Assembly (NCBI GenBank): GCA_030427635.1
Contig: JAUIBA010000001.1
Coordinates: 62,001 to 126,000, forward strand
Length of the DNA stretch: 64,000 nucleotides
From: Bacteroidia bacterium
GTDB lineage: Bacteria > Bacteroidota > Bacteroidia > Chitinophagales > Chitinophagaceae
Reading direction: 5' to 3'
Positions 55,010 through 63,025 of the stretch are shown here, in pieces. Every line of letters starts with the position of its first letter. Position 1 is the first letter of the stretch. The translations under genes and the position numbers were made by a program. The notes under the pieces are model-generated. The model saw nothing but the letters and a program-made list of their open reading frames with translations. It had not been told where the DNA came from and did no database searches.

Positions 55010-58000
55010 TTAATTAGTCGCAGATTTCAGCAGCCGTGATGGCATCCGTAACCAGTTGATGTTTTCCAGGTGCAGCGTAAATGATATACTGCGTAGCAGG
55101 ACATTGTTACTGCCAAACCTGTTACTGAGGTTGTCTCTGAAGTCACTACTCATAATGAGCGGGAAGTAGAAGCTCACCACATCCTGCGATAGTGATACCT
55201 CTATACCACCATCATACATCATTTTCGTAGCTTTTATATTGCTGAATCCAGGTGTGGGGTTGGGTATTAGTCCCGCATCAAAGAACAGTCTTACCGGCAG
55301 TTTAACTTTTGGGAGGTCTGTACGCAGGTTAATGGCCGCCATCCAGTTGTCACTACGGTATGCACTGTTATAAACGGGTACTTTAAAGCCCCCCTCACCA
55401 AATGCATTTATCTGCTGGCCATTGAAGCCGTCGGTAATATTACGGCTACGGTATGTACCATCGTATAGGTAGTCATTCATACCGGAATAAGTAGCGTTGA
55501 GTATATAACGGTCAGTTATTGCAGGGTTGTCATTGATGGCTATGAACTTACCCAGATATCCACGCACATAGAGCGCTTTGCCGGGTTTGTTATAGTTTAT
55601 CTTAACTACACCTTCCAGATTCAGTTTCGCAAAGTCGCCATTACCGTGCGCGTCCATTGTATAGCTGAATGGGTTGAATGTACGGTTGTTGCTATGTCTG
55701 TAACGTAATTTGACGTACATGTTATCTGAAGACATGAGGTATGGCACAGCAAGGCTGTCGACACCAGCGTTTATCTGCTCCTCAGTAATATTATACCCTT
55801 TCAGTGTAAGCATTCGCGTTACACTGCTTCTGGGGTCGCGCTCTCTGAAGGTAAAAGACAGTGACGGTGCCAGTTTGGTATATCTGCCATACAGTTTACT
55901 GGTCAGGTTTTTGTCAGTTACATCATTATGAAAGCTCTTACCTTCTGCCGTGAGCGTTATCTCTTTGAATGCATTGTGGGGAAACCAGTTGTAGCCTATA
56001 GCGCCTGTTCCTACCCAGGAGTCGGTAGTAAATGAATACATAGGAGCTAGTGCAAAGACAAACCGGTTTTCAGGCACTGTGAGGTTATGGAACAGCAGCC
56101 CTAATGACAATCCATCATATGCATTGTTTGCCAGTGCCGGTGCTATGAACAGTTTCTCATTATAGCTTCTGTTCAGTCCCAGTACAGGTTTAAGGCTGAG
56201 TCCAAACTTGCGGAAAAGTAGCCTTCGTTTATAATCGTCATTGGCAGTTTTTGCATCAGGTGTTTCATCGGCAATGGTAATACGGTCCCAATTGTCACCA
56301 GCCAGCGTAAGGGTACTTTTGTAGGTAAAGGGTTGCAGCCAGCCCTTACCGGTTATTGAATCACCCTTCCATGCGGTAACAGATACCGGGGCCGGTATCC
56401 GGGAGCGGTTCTGTACGGTTACTTCTGTATTTCCATTACGTACCCGGGCCTTGTCCAGCGAAAAATCTATTTTACGGTCTGTATTCATGACCCCATCAAA
56501 GAACCAGTCCAGCGGCAGGTCGCAGTGTTTTTGCATTACCGCCCTGAAGTCTTCGGGGTAGGGGTGTCTGAACTGCCATGTGGTAAAGTATTCCTGCATA
56601 CCTGCTGCAAAGTGCTCTTCACCCATATACTGTTCCAGCCATCGCATTACCTCGGCTGTTTTGTAGTACACATCTATACCATAGTTGGCATTTCTGAAGT
56701 TCTCTGACCGGGTATTGATTGGCTGATCTTCGCCTGTGGCTGCAAACTGGTAGTATATCAGTGCTTCATTCAGTGCATTCTTTTTTACTCTCGCTGCACT
56801 GTCTTTACCTATGGCTTTGGTAGTTTTTTGTTCATACAGTGTATTCAGCCCTTCGTCCATCCACGCGTGCTCCCTTTCATTACTGCCCAGCATTCCATAA
56901 AACCAGTTATGTCCTGCCTCGTGTATAACAACCGTACTAAGCCGTGCTGAAGCTACCCGGTCTATGAGTGTAATGGTAGGATACTCCATACCACCACCTG
57001 CTTTCATATCTCCCAGTACGGCTTTTATAGTGTTATATGGGTAGGGGCCTACCCATTTGCCGTAATGCGTCACCGCGGTGGCAAGATGTTTGGTTGCGTC
57101 TTTCCATTTATCACTGTAGGATGGCATAAATGCAGCCCATGTTATTATCTGCTTATTGGTGCCGGGGGAGTAGGTTGTGTCTTTCCGTACCAGGTACCTT
57201 TTATCGGCAAACCATGCGAAGTCATGTACATTTTCTTCGCGCCAGGTTGTTGTTTTCCACTCTCTTGAGCTTTCAGGAAATGGGTCATTACGCTTACTGT
57301 ACAGTTTCTGCTCTTCAGCCGGTAGTGGCAGTGCCGCAAGGCTGTCCAGCCACTTATTTTCAGATTCGGTCATACAGTTGCCGGTAGCCAGCACCACATA
57401 GTTGCGGGGGGTAGTTATCCGCACGTCGTATGAGCCGAACTCACTGTAAAACTCTCCCTGGTCAAGGTACGATATAGGATGCCATCCTTTGTGGTCATAC
57501 ACAGCCGGTTTAGGAAACCATTGAGAAACATAGTATGCCTGTCCTGTATGCCCGCTGCGGGAAAACACTGTGGGCAGCTTTACCCTGAATGGTGTGGTCA
57601 GCTTCAGTTTCTGACCAGGCAGCAGTGGGGTAGCAAGGTCTATTCTGGCAATATCCGGCGCCTCAGCCGATGTACTAGCATCTACTGATGTCTTGTCATT
57701 AAGTATAAACTGCAGACTGTCTATATATCCTCTATCCTTTTTGTCGGCATAATAAAAGGCTGTACTTCTGTTTTCGTCCTGCTGCTTTGCAAACGGGGTA
57801 TGATCGTTTTTATATGCATTGGGCCAAAGGTGCAGGTATATGAAGCGTAGTGTATCAGGGGAGTTGTTGGTATATGTAAGCTCTTCATAACCATGCAGCA
57901 TGTGCTTTTCGTCGTCCAGCTTTACTTCTATTTTTATATCCGTGCGCTGTTGCCAGTAGGTTTGTGCCGATGCCGGTATTGCTGCCAGGAGCAGCATTGC

Positions 58001-58018
58001 TGCCAGGTGTTGCTTCAT
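55010..58018 (-). CDS. M1-family metallopeptidase with probable C-terminal outer-membrane barrel
   Basis: 1002 residues from ATG 58018, where the signal peptide begins. M1 core: exopeptidase-type motif GGMEYP (about 340) and zinc site HEAGH-x18-E (about 380-404, in HEAGHNWFYGML and MDEGLN). Residues about 630-1000 then show repeated 10-12-residue amphipathic strands, aromatic at the ends (RFVFALAPMYSFTTDSWVGTGAIGYNWF, LYVRGYLGKFIA, NWMAAINLRT), like an OM beta-barrel, ending HLENINWLRMPSRLLKSATN. The C-terminal part is unlike the usual M1 helical domain, so the peptidase is probably anchored in the outer membrane. A terminator-like hairpin lies just upstream of its ATG. Confidence 0.82.
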   Translation of the reverse strand: MKQHLAAMLLLAAIPASAQTYWQQRTDIKIEVKLDDEKHMLHGYEELTYTNNSPDTLRFIYLHLWPNAYKNDHTPFAKQQDENRSTAFYYADKKDRGYIDSLQFILNDKTSVDASTSAEAPDIARIDLATPLLPGQKLKLTTPFRVKLPTVFSRSGHTGQAYYVSQWFPKPAVYDHKGWHPISYLDQGEFYSEFGSYDVRITTPRNYVVLATGNCMTESENKWLDSLAALPLPAEEQKLYSKRNDPFPESSREWKTTTWREENVHDFAWFADKRYLVRKDTTYSPGTNKQIITWAAFMPSYSDKWKDATKHLATAVTHYGKWVGPYPYNTIKAVLGDMKAGGGMEYPTITLIDRVASARLSTVVIHEAGHNWFYGMLGSNEREHAWMDEGLNTLYEQKTTKAIGKDSAARVKKNALNEALIYYQFAATGEDQPINTRSENFRNANYGIDVYYKTAEVMRWLEQYMGEEHFAAGMQEYFTTWQFRHPYPEDFRAVMQKHCDLPLDWFFDGVMNTDRKIDFSLDKARVRNGNTEVTVQNRSRIPAPVSVTAWKGDSITGKGWLQPFTYKSTLTLAGDNWDRITIADETPDAKTANDDYKRRLLFRKFGLSLKPVLGLNRSYNEKLFIAPALANNAYDGLSLGLLFHNLTVPENRFVFALAPMYSFTTDSWVGTGAIGYNWFPHNAFKEITLTAEGKSFHNDVTDKNLTSKLYGRYTKLAPSLSFTFRERDPRSSVTRMLTLKGYNITEEQINAGVDSLAVPYLMSSDNMYVKLRYRHSNNRTFNPFSYTMDAHGNGDFAKLNLEGVVKINYNKPGKALYVRGYLGKFIAINDNPAITDRYILNATYSGMNDYLYDGTYRSRNITDGFNGQQINAFGEGGFKVPVYNSAYRSDNWMAAINLRTDLPKVKLPVRLFFDAGLIPNPTPGFSNIKATKMMYDGGIEVSLSQDVVSFYFPLIMSSDFRDNLSNRFGSNNVLLRSISFTLHLENINWLRMPSRLLKSATN

Positions 58019-58034
58019 TGCGCTAAAATAAGGA

Positions 58035-58069
58035 AAAGGGCAACACACTTTTTCTGTGTTAAGCCCTTT
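58035..58069 (-). terminator. Terminator-like hairpin just before the M1 peptidase start
   Basis: On the minus strand 13 paired bases with a 2-base bulge, loop of 7, then TTTTCCTTATTTT. It ends the upstream YtxH cluster and lies only 16 bases before the M1 peptidase ATG. A TATTTTAG four bases before the ATG could be a separate promoter. Confidence 0.7.
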
Positions 58070-58178
58070 CTGACGGTAAAGAAAAACGGGTTACCTGGCT
58101 GCTATCTTCCATTCTCACACTTATTTCCCATCTGCAACCAGGTACCCGTACTTATTCTGGTATTATTGTCTGGCTGTA

Positions 58179-58454
58179 TTATGAGGCCGATGCTGCTTTT
58201 CTCAACTCATCTACATGGTTTCCAGCCTTGTGATACAGCATATTGGTGACCTCAGTTTTGGCGGCCTGTAGCCTTTCTGTAAGACCTGTTACCAGCTCAT
58301 CTACTCTTTCTTTCACTTCATCAATTGCATCATCTTTCTTTCTCAGGAGTTTTTTACGTGTTTTTGATCCTTTTGCGGGTGCAAATAATACTCCTAATGC
58401 AGCTCCTGCAGCCATCCCGGCCACAACGCCTGCTACTACTTTTCCTGTGTTCAT
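58179..58454 (-). CDS. YtxH-domain protein
   Basis: 91 residues. Gly/Ala-rich N-terminal membrane segment (VVAGVVAGMAAGAALGVLFAP), then KGSKTRKKLLRKKDDAIDEV, the YtxH/gas-vesicle-like signature, and an amphipathic helical tail. YtxH-type proteins are often general stress proteins. Part of a small minus-strand cluster with the membrane mini-protein and the OM barrel. Confidence 0.88.
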   Translation of the reverse strand: MNTGKVVAGVVAGMAAGAALGVLFAPAKGSKTRKKLLRKKDDAIDEVKERVDELVTGLTERLQAAKTEVTNMLYHKAGNHVDELRKAASAS

Positions 58455-58500
58455 AGTCTTTTGTTTTTTGTGGTTATATAAAAGTGTTTCTTCCTACTTG

Positions 58501-58656
58501 TTATCTGGTGCTTTTACCGCCTATTATGCGCAGCAGAACAGATATTATTGCCAATACCAGCAGGGCATGTATAAGAGCCCCTGCTCCATATCCGAGAAAT
58601 CCGATAGCCCATATCAGTACCAGTATAAGAGCTATACCATACAAAAAGCCTCCCAT
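58501..58656 (-). CDS. lmo0937-family small membrane protein, 51 residues
   Basis: A short gene read on the minus strand from the ATG at 58656 to the TAA at 58501. The product has two closely spaced hydrophobic helices (LYGIALILVLIWAIGFLGY and LIHALLVLAIISVLLRII) and a short basic end (GGKSTR), matching small hydrophobic lmo0937-type stress proteins. It lies between the OM-barrel gene and the YtxH gene on the same strand. Confidence 0.85.
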   Translation of the reverse strand: MGGFLYGIALILVLIWAIGFLGYGAGALIHALLVLAIISVLLRIIGGKSTR

Positions 58657-58700
58657 AGCGTTATATTTTAAAGGGTTAAGAAATCAGCGTGCTAAATCAG

Positions 58701-59345
58701 TTATAGCTGTATGCCCAGTGTGAGCTGCAGCCACTGATTTTTGTACCGGGGAGTACTGGAAGAGCCATCACCTGCATTGTCCTGCAAGTCCCATCCGGCA
58801 CGGCCACCTATTACAAATGGCGCTACTACCACATCGGCACCAAACATAAGGCCCATCCTGTTTTTCCGGATATTGTCGTTTGCAAACTCTTCTTCCTGTA
58901 GTACCGCATTATCGCCCCAGGTGTAGGTGTCATTCTGCCGTAGCAGGTATGAGTATACAGGACCACCCACAATATTTATAAACTCAGCAGGCTTTACCTG
59001 TATCAGTACAGGAACATCCAGATGTGATGTAGTGCGTGTCATCGTGTATCGGGAACCCAGTAAGGTGCCCTGTGCTTTGAATCCCTTCTGTGAATAGAGT
59101 ACCTCTGGCTGTATGCCCAGGTATTTCCCCAGTGGGATACTCACAAAGCCACCGGCTACAAACCCGGCTTTCGGGTCGGCGGTAAAGCTCTGGCCTTTTT
59201 CGTCCCATACGTTTGAACCATTGATACCGGCTTTTGCCCCTATTACAAAATCCTCACGTGTATCGCGAACGATCATTGTCTGTGCTGTAGCACCTTCGTA
59301 AATAAACAGTGCTGTTATGGCGGTTGCAATTATTGACTTTTTCAT
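58701..59345 (-). CDS. Outer-membrane beta-barrel protein, PorT-like
   Basis: 214 residues. Signal peptide to about ATAQ. The N-terminal FVIGAKAGINGSNV, GFVAGGFVSIPLGKYLGIQPEVLYSQKGFK and SHLDVPVLIQVKP match the outer-membrane barrel (PorT-type) domain of Bacteroidota; the final strand ends WLQLTLGIQL. Eight-strand barrel likely. In the cluster with a coiled-coil lipoprotein. Confidence 0.9.
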   Translation of the reverse strand: MKKSIIATAITALFIYEGATAQTMIVRDTREDFVIGAKAGINGSNVWDEKGQSFTADPKAGFVAGGFVSIPLGKYLGIQPEVLYSQKGFKAQGTLLGSRYTMTRTTSHLDVPVLIQVKPAEFINIVGGPVYSYLLRQNDTYTWGDNAVLQEEEFANDNIRKNRMGLMFGADVVVAPFVIGGRAGWDLQDNAGDGSSSTPRYKNQWLQLTLGIQL

Positions 59346-59389
59346 GGTTTTGTGATTTGGTGGTTACAGATTGGTTTTCATATTCCGGG

Positions 59390-59830
59390 CTATTTACCCT
59401 TACGCAGGTCGCGCAGTTGCTCGTCCAGATCGTCCATTTCATGGTTTACATCACGCTTGAAGTTTTCCCATTTCTCTTCTCCGTCTTCCTTATAGTCGTT
59501 CAGTCGTGTTTTTACGTCGGTGCTTCGCTCTTTCAGCTTTTTCATTTTGTTGCGGAAGTCGGCCTTTACATCTTTCTTTTCTGCTTCAAGCTCCTGCTGC
59601 AGGTCGGCCAGTTGTTGCTCATAGGCATCTGTACGCTCTGCCATTGTGCGTTTATAGTTTTCAATGTCCATTGAGAACTCTGTTGCAGCTTCACGCAGTT
59701 GCTCTCTTGTAGCTGCGAGGCTATCCTGCATTTCTTCGTTTGCCTCCTGCATTTTGTCGTTGTTACATGCGGTAATGGTCATGCCGCATGTGGCTGCTAT
59801 AAGCAGCGCATAGATGAGTCTGGTTTTCAT
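59390..59830 (-). CDS. Coiled-coil lipoprotein
   Basis: 146 residues. Lipoprotein signal with lipobox TITAC (Cys22), then a long, charged helix from about residue 24 to 145 (SLAATREQLREAATEF, QLADLQQELEAEKKDV, KMKKLKERSTDVKTRL). No catalytic domain. Probably a periplasmic tether or spacer such as the murein-binding type. The leader is about 110 bases long, starting at a TAACTTTG element, and contains an 11-bp long-range inverted repeat. Confidence 0.8.
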   Translation of the reverse strand: MKTRLIYALLIAATCGMTITACNNDKMQEANEEMQDSLAATREQLREAATEFSMDIENYKRTMAERTDAYEQQLADLQQELEAEKKDVKADFRNKMKKLKERSTDVKTRLNDYKEDGEEKWENFKRDVNHEMDDLDEQLRDLRKGK

Positions 59831-59872
59831 GGTATTCGTTTTTGGTTTATGCCGGGTGGTATATTCAACAGG

Positions 59873-59951
59873 AGGTTGAAGTATTGCTGATATGCTTACT
59901 GTCCCGGGCCATTGTTATGTTTCGTTACTTCAACCTACTGATACAAAGTTA
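59873..59951 (-). promoter_or_regulatory. Promoter element and long-range inverted repeat before the coiled-coil lipoprotein
   Basis: TAACTTTG (59944-59951, minus) is followed by a perfect 11-bp inverted repeat with arms AGGTTGAAGTA (59873-59883) and TACTTCAACCT (59926-59936), 42 bases apart. The transcript would start at about 59940, right next to the first arm. This may fold into a closed leader stem or form a two-site operator. Confidence 0.5.
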
Positions 59952-60022
59952 CTATCACATATCAGGGTAACTGTTACACGGTTAAGAGACTTATTTGCAT
60001 AAATCCCACATGGGAGATGCTG

Positions 60023-60586
60023 CTATATGGCCTCCAGTGCCATGCGTTCCTCATCTACATGCATATGCCTGTAGTTACTGGGGGTGTAGCCGGTAACTTT
60101 CTTGAACTGGTTAGAAAGGTGGGCTACACTGCTATAGTTAAGCTTATAGCTTATCTCTGTGAGGTTCATCTCTCCGTATAGCAGCAGCTCTTTTACTTTT
60201 TCTATCTTATGCCTGATGATGAACTGCTGTATGGTCATACCCTTTACTGCAGAGAATGTATTGGCAAGATAAGTATAGTCCAGCCCCAGAGCCTCACTGA
60301 TATACCAGGAGTACTTTACAGCGGGCAAATCTTCCAGCCCGTGTATCATTTTGATTACTACATTCTTAATGCGTTCAATAAGAATGTCTTTTCTGTCTTC
60401 CTGAAGCTCCAGACCTGACTGCCTGAGGTTTTCCTTCAGTTGTTCGCGTTGGTAGGTGGTTATCTCAGGCAGGCCGTCAACTGTGCCCAATTCGATAGTA
60501 GAATACCTGAGTCCCAGTTTTTGTAGTATGTCTTTTACCGCCATTTTGCAGCGAAGGCATACCATGTTCTTGATGTAAAGTCGCAT
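60023..60586 (-). CDS. AraC-family regulator with HMA-like N-terminus
   Basis: 187 residues. The start MRLYIKNMVCLRCKMAVKDILQKLGL has a CxxC (C10, C13) in the order seen in heavy-metal-associated domains. The C-terminal half is an AraC helix-turn-helix: MTIQQFIIRHKIEKVKELLLYGEMNLTEISYKLNYSSVAHLSNQFKKVTGYTPSNYR. A metal- or thiol-sensing regulator is possible; it is known as a recurring Bacteroidota family. It stands upstream of the YtxH/OM-barrel cluster on the same strand and may control it. Confidence 0.88.
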   Translation of the reverse strand: MRLYIKNMVCLRCKMAVKDILQKLGLRYSTIELGTVDGLPEITTYQREQLKENLRQSGLELQEDRKDILIERIKNVVIKMIHGLEDLPAVKYSWYISEALGLDYTYLANTFSAVKGMTIQQFIIRHKIEKVKELLLYGEMNLTEISYKLNYSSVAHLSNQFKKVTGYTPSNYRHMHVDEERMALEAI

Positions 60587-60896
60587 AGGTGAGAGTTTTG
60601 TGAGTGATTAATAAAGTGGTTTACTCATCGGGGCCGTCGCTTGCCCTGATGCGACAGGGTTCGTTGATAGGTAGATAGGTATAGAGCGCTCTCACGGCAT
60701 CTATGCAAGGGGTAGAGTGGTGCCGTTTCTGATGTAAATTTACAACCATCATACCCCGGAATCAATAGTTAACACACGTCTGCGGTGTTAAAAAAAATGA
60801 AATTGAAATTGTTCTGTATGTTTTTGTTTTTCTGTAATTAATTGATTTTCAGTTTTTTATAGCAGTATTTTTTGCTTGCTGTTTATAGGTTTGCAT

Positions 60897-61115
60897 GCGG
60901 AATTGCGTAATGCTAAAGTTATGTAAAAGACTCTTTTAGCGTCTTAATTACACTAACCTTCAGCTGGGGCAGTGTAGATAAAAGGCCGGACTTGTTTATG
61001 CTTTAGCAGGTGGAGTGGGGGACTTATGGCAGCCGGAAATAGATGGAACAAGGGCTGCCTTATAAACCTGGTATTATCAGGAGCGGATAGCGCATGAGCT
61101 ATCCGCTCCTGTATT
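60897..61115 (+). ncRNA. Candidate small RNA of about 220 nt
   Basis: Predicted from the TAGGTTTG box at 60886-60893, three ordered stem-loops (60923-60951: 9 bp with a 2-base bulge; 61028-61059: GGCAGCC/GGCTGCC; 61078-61111: 14 bp, perfect) and a TATTATTATATT tail. It does not resemble tRNA, SRP RNA, tmRNA or RNase P RNA. No -33 box stands out, and the last hairpin may belong only to pepD on the other strand, so confidence is low. Confidence 0.3.
61078..61111. terminator. Terminator hairpin next to the pepD stop
   Basis: A perfect 14-bp stem (CAGGAGCGGATAGC and its complement) with a 6-base loop, 10 bases after the pepD stop. The U-rich tail is better on the plus strand (TATTATTATATT) than on the minus strand. 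Confidence 0.75.
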
Positions 61116-61121
61116 ATTATA

Positions 61122-62582
61122 TTATGATTTTACGGGAATACGCTTCAGTGTTTCCAGCAGGTATGCCCAGAATTTCTGAACGGAAGATATCTGTACACGC
61201 TCATCGGGAGAGTGTGCGCCTGTGATGTTAGGCCCGAAAGATATCATCTGCATGTCGGGATAGTTTGTGCCCAGAATACCACATTCCAGACCCGCATGTA
61301 CCGCATTGACATGAGCTGGTTCTTTATACATTTCCTGATACAGATTGTCCATAAGGCGCACTATAGGTGCATCGCGGCGGGGCTGCCAGCCCGGATATAT
61401 ACCGGAGAAATTCATTCTGGCGCCGGCCAGCTCAAATGCACTGGATATAGAGGCGGCAAGATCCCACTTTTCACTATCTACACTGCTACGGGTGAGGCAT
61501 TGAATACTATAGGTGCCATCTGCTATGGCCACACGGGCCAGGTTATTGGATGACTGTACGAGGCCTGCTATCTCAGGGCTCATGCGGTATATACCATTCT
61601 GGCAGGTATAGATAGCACGTAATAGATGGCCCTGTACATCGTGTGGAAGCACATGAGTGGGCAATGAAGCATCAGAGACAGTAACAGAGATAGCGGCATC
61701 GGTGATGCGGTATTCATCTTTTACTATGGCATTAAATGCTGTTACAGCCTCTTTTACGGCCTGTACCTTGCCCGTTTCAGTAACAATAAGCGCTACCGAC
61801 TCGCGTGGGATAGCATTGCGCAGACTACCGCCGCTAACTGTGGCTAACTCTATTCCCAGGTCTTTAGTAAGCTGCAGTAGCAAGCGGTTCATGATTTTAT
61901 TGGCATTACCGCGACCCAGATGTATATCGCCACCGGAGTGCCCGCCTGTGAGGCCCTTTACCGTAATGGTAAGTGCGGCATTGCCTGCGGGTATTACCGG
62001 GCTATAGCTGCCATCGGCAGTAACATCTACACCACCAGCGCAGCCAATGGTAAGTTCGTTATCGGCCTCGGTATCCAGATTGAGCAGAATATTGCCGGTG
62101 AGTATGCCTCCTTTCAGCGACAGGGCTCCGGTCATACCTGTTTCTTCGTCTATGGTAAACAGCGCTTCTATAGCTGGGTGGGGGATATCGGTAGCGGAAA
62201 GCAAAGCCATGATGGCGGCTACACCTATACCGTTATCGGCACCCAGGGTGGTGCCACGGGCGCGTACCCAGTCGCCATCTACATACATTTCTATGCCTTG
62301 TGTATCAAAGTCGAATGTGGTATCATTATTTTTTTGGTGCACCATATCCAGATGGCTCTGTATAACTATGGTTTCCCTGTTTTCCATGCCCGGCGTAGCC
62401 GCTTTACGAATAATAACGTTGCCTGCTTCATCTTCTGTAACCGGCAGACTCAGCTGCTCACCAAATGCTTTTATGAATGCAATGACACGCTGTTCTTTTT
62501 TAGAGGGGCGGGGTACTGCATTGAGGTCGGTAAAGTGAGACCAGAGCGACTGCGGAGCTAATGTTCTTATCTGTTCGTTCAT
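61122..62582 (-). CDS. pepD: Aminoacyl-histidine dipeptidase (M20 family)
   Basis: 486 residues. Zinc-site motifs QSHLDMVHQ (about 75), LGADNGIGVAA (about 113), TIDEETGMTGA (about 143) and LDTEADNE, with a C-terminal HAGLECGILG and SFGPNITGAHSPDERVQI. PepD cleaves beta-Ala-His and Xaa-His dipeptides in the cytoplasm. The supply of free histidine would feed hutI and ftcD. ATG start at 62582; monocistronic. Confidence 0.95.
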   Translation of the reverse strand: MNEQIRTLAPQSLWSHFTDLNAVPRPSKKEQRVIAFIKAFGEQLSLPVTEDEAGNVIIRKAATPGMENRETIVIQSHLDMVHQKNNDTTFDFDTQGIEMYVDGDWVRARGTTLGADNGIGVAAIMALLSATDIPHPAIEALFTIDEETGMTGALSLKGGILTGNILLNLDTEADNELTIGCAGGVDVTADGSYSPVIPAGNAALTITVKGLTGGHSGGDIHLGRGNANKIMNRLLLQLTKDLGIELATVSGGSLRNAIPRESVALIVTETGKVQAVKEAVTAFNAIVKDEYRITDAAISVTVSDASLPTHVLPHDVQGHLLRAIYTCQNGIYRMSPEIAGLVQSSNNLARVAIADGTYSIQCLTRSSVDSEKWDLAASISSAFELAGARMNFSGIYPGWQPRRDAPIVRLMDNLYQEMYKEPAHVNAVHAGLECGILGTNYPDMQMISFGPNITGAHSPDERVQISSVQKFWAYLLETLKRIPVKS

Positions 62583-63025
62583 GTTTTATCTGTTTCAGGG
62601 TACTAATGTAGGAATATAAACAGCGAATAAGGTGTGCTGATATGTATATGAAATGTTGTTTTTACAACCGGGCTGCAGGGTTTATGAGTGATAATTATCT
62701 ATAGCGGGTATCCGGGGGGTATTCCGAAGTGGGAAGTTTTATTTTTCTTTTACTGGTTTTTGTGTTTATTTTATTGATAATCAATATTTTGTTGTTCTTA
62801 TTGGGGTTCAGAAGTTCCCAAAAAGGTTACAAAAATTACTCGCGTAGTATTTGTTATATGAAGCATTCCGGGGGCTATGTATGTATAAAGCCGGAAAGGA
62901 TGACAGATGTTTCAAAGGCTCAGGGTTTGGTTTGCAGGGACAAAGTTCGGCCAATACTATGAAAGTAGCACATGTGATTTTTGTACCTATTGCAGCCAGT
63001 AAATGACCTGATAATTTAAGTGTTC
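62583..63025. other. Intergenic region, 443 bp
   Basis: Upstream region of pepD (minus) and downstream of the WG-repeat gene (minus). It holds a T-rich stretch (about 62735-62800) that makes a hydrophobic plus-strand frame starting at a GTG (62729-62962), which I do not accept as a gene. No strong hairpin, repeat or -7 element seen. Confidence 0.5.

Larger units (their letters stand above)
60587..61121. other. Intergenic region, 535 bp, with three ordered hairpins and a plus-strand -7 element
   Basis: No gene is found. On the plus strand a TAGGTTTG element (60886-60893) is followed by hairpins at 60923-60951, 61028-61059 and 61078-61111. A-rich stretches lie upstream. It also contains the upstream region of the AraC gene, but no clear minus-strand -7 element for that gene. 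Confidence 0.55.

Noticed and set aside
62729-62962. Plus-strand 77-codon frame with a GTG start and a hydrophobic N-terminus
   Set aside because: The hydrophobic run comes from T-rich sequence, which encodes Phe/Leu/Ile by chance. There is no -7 element or family resemblance.
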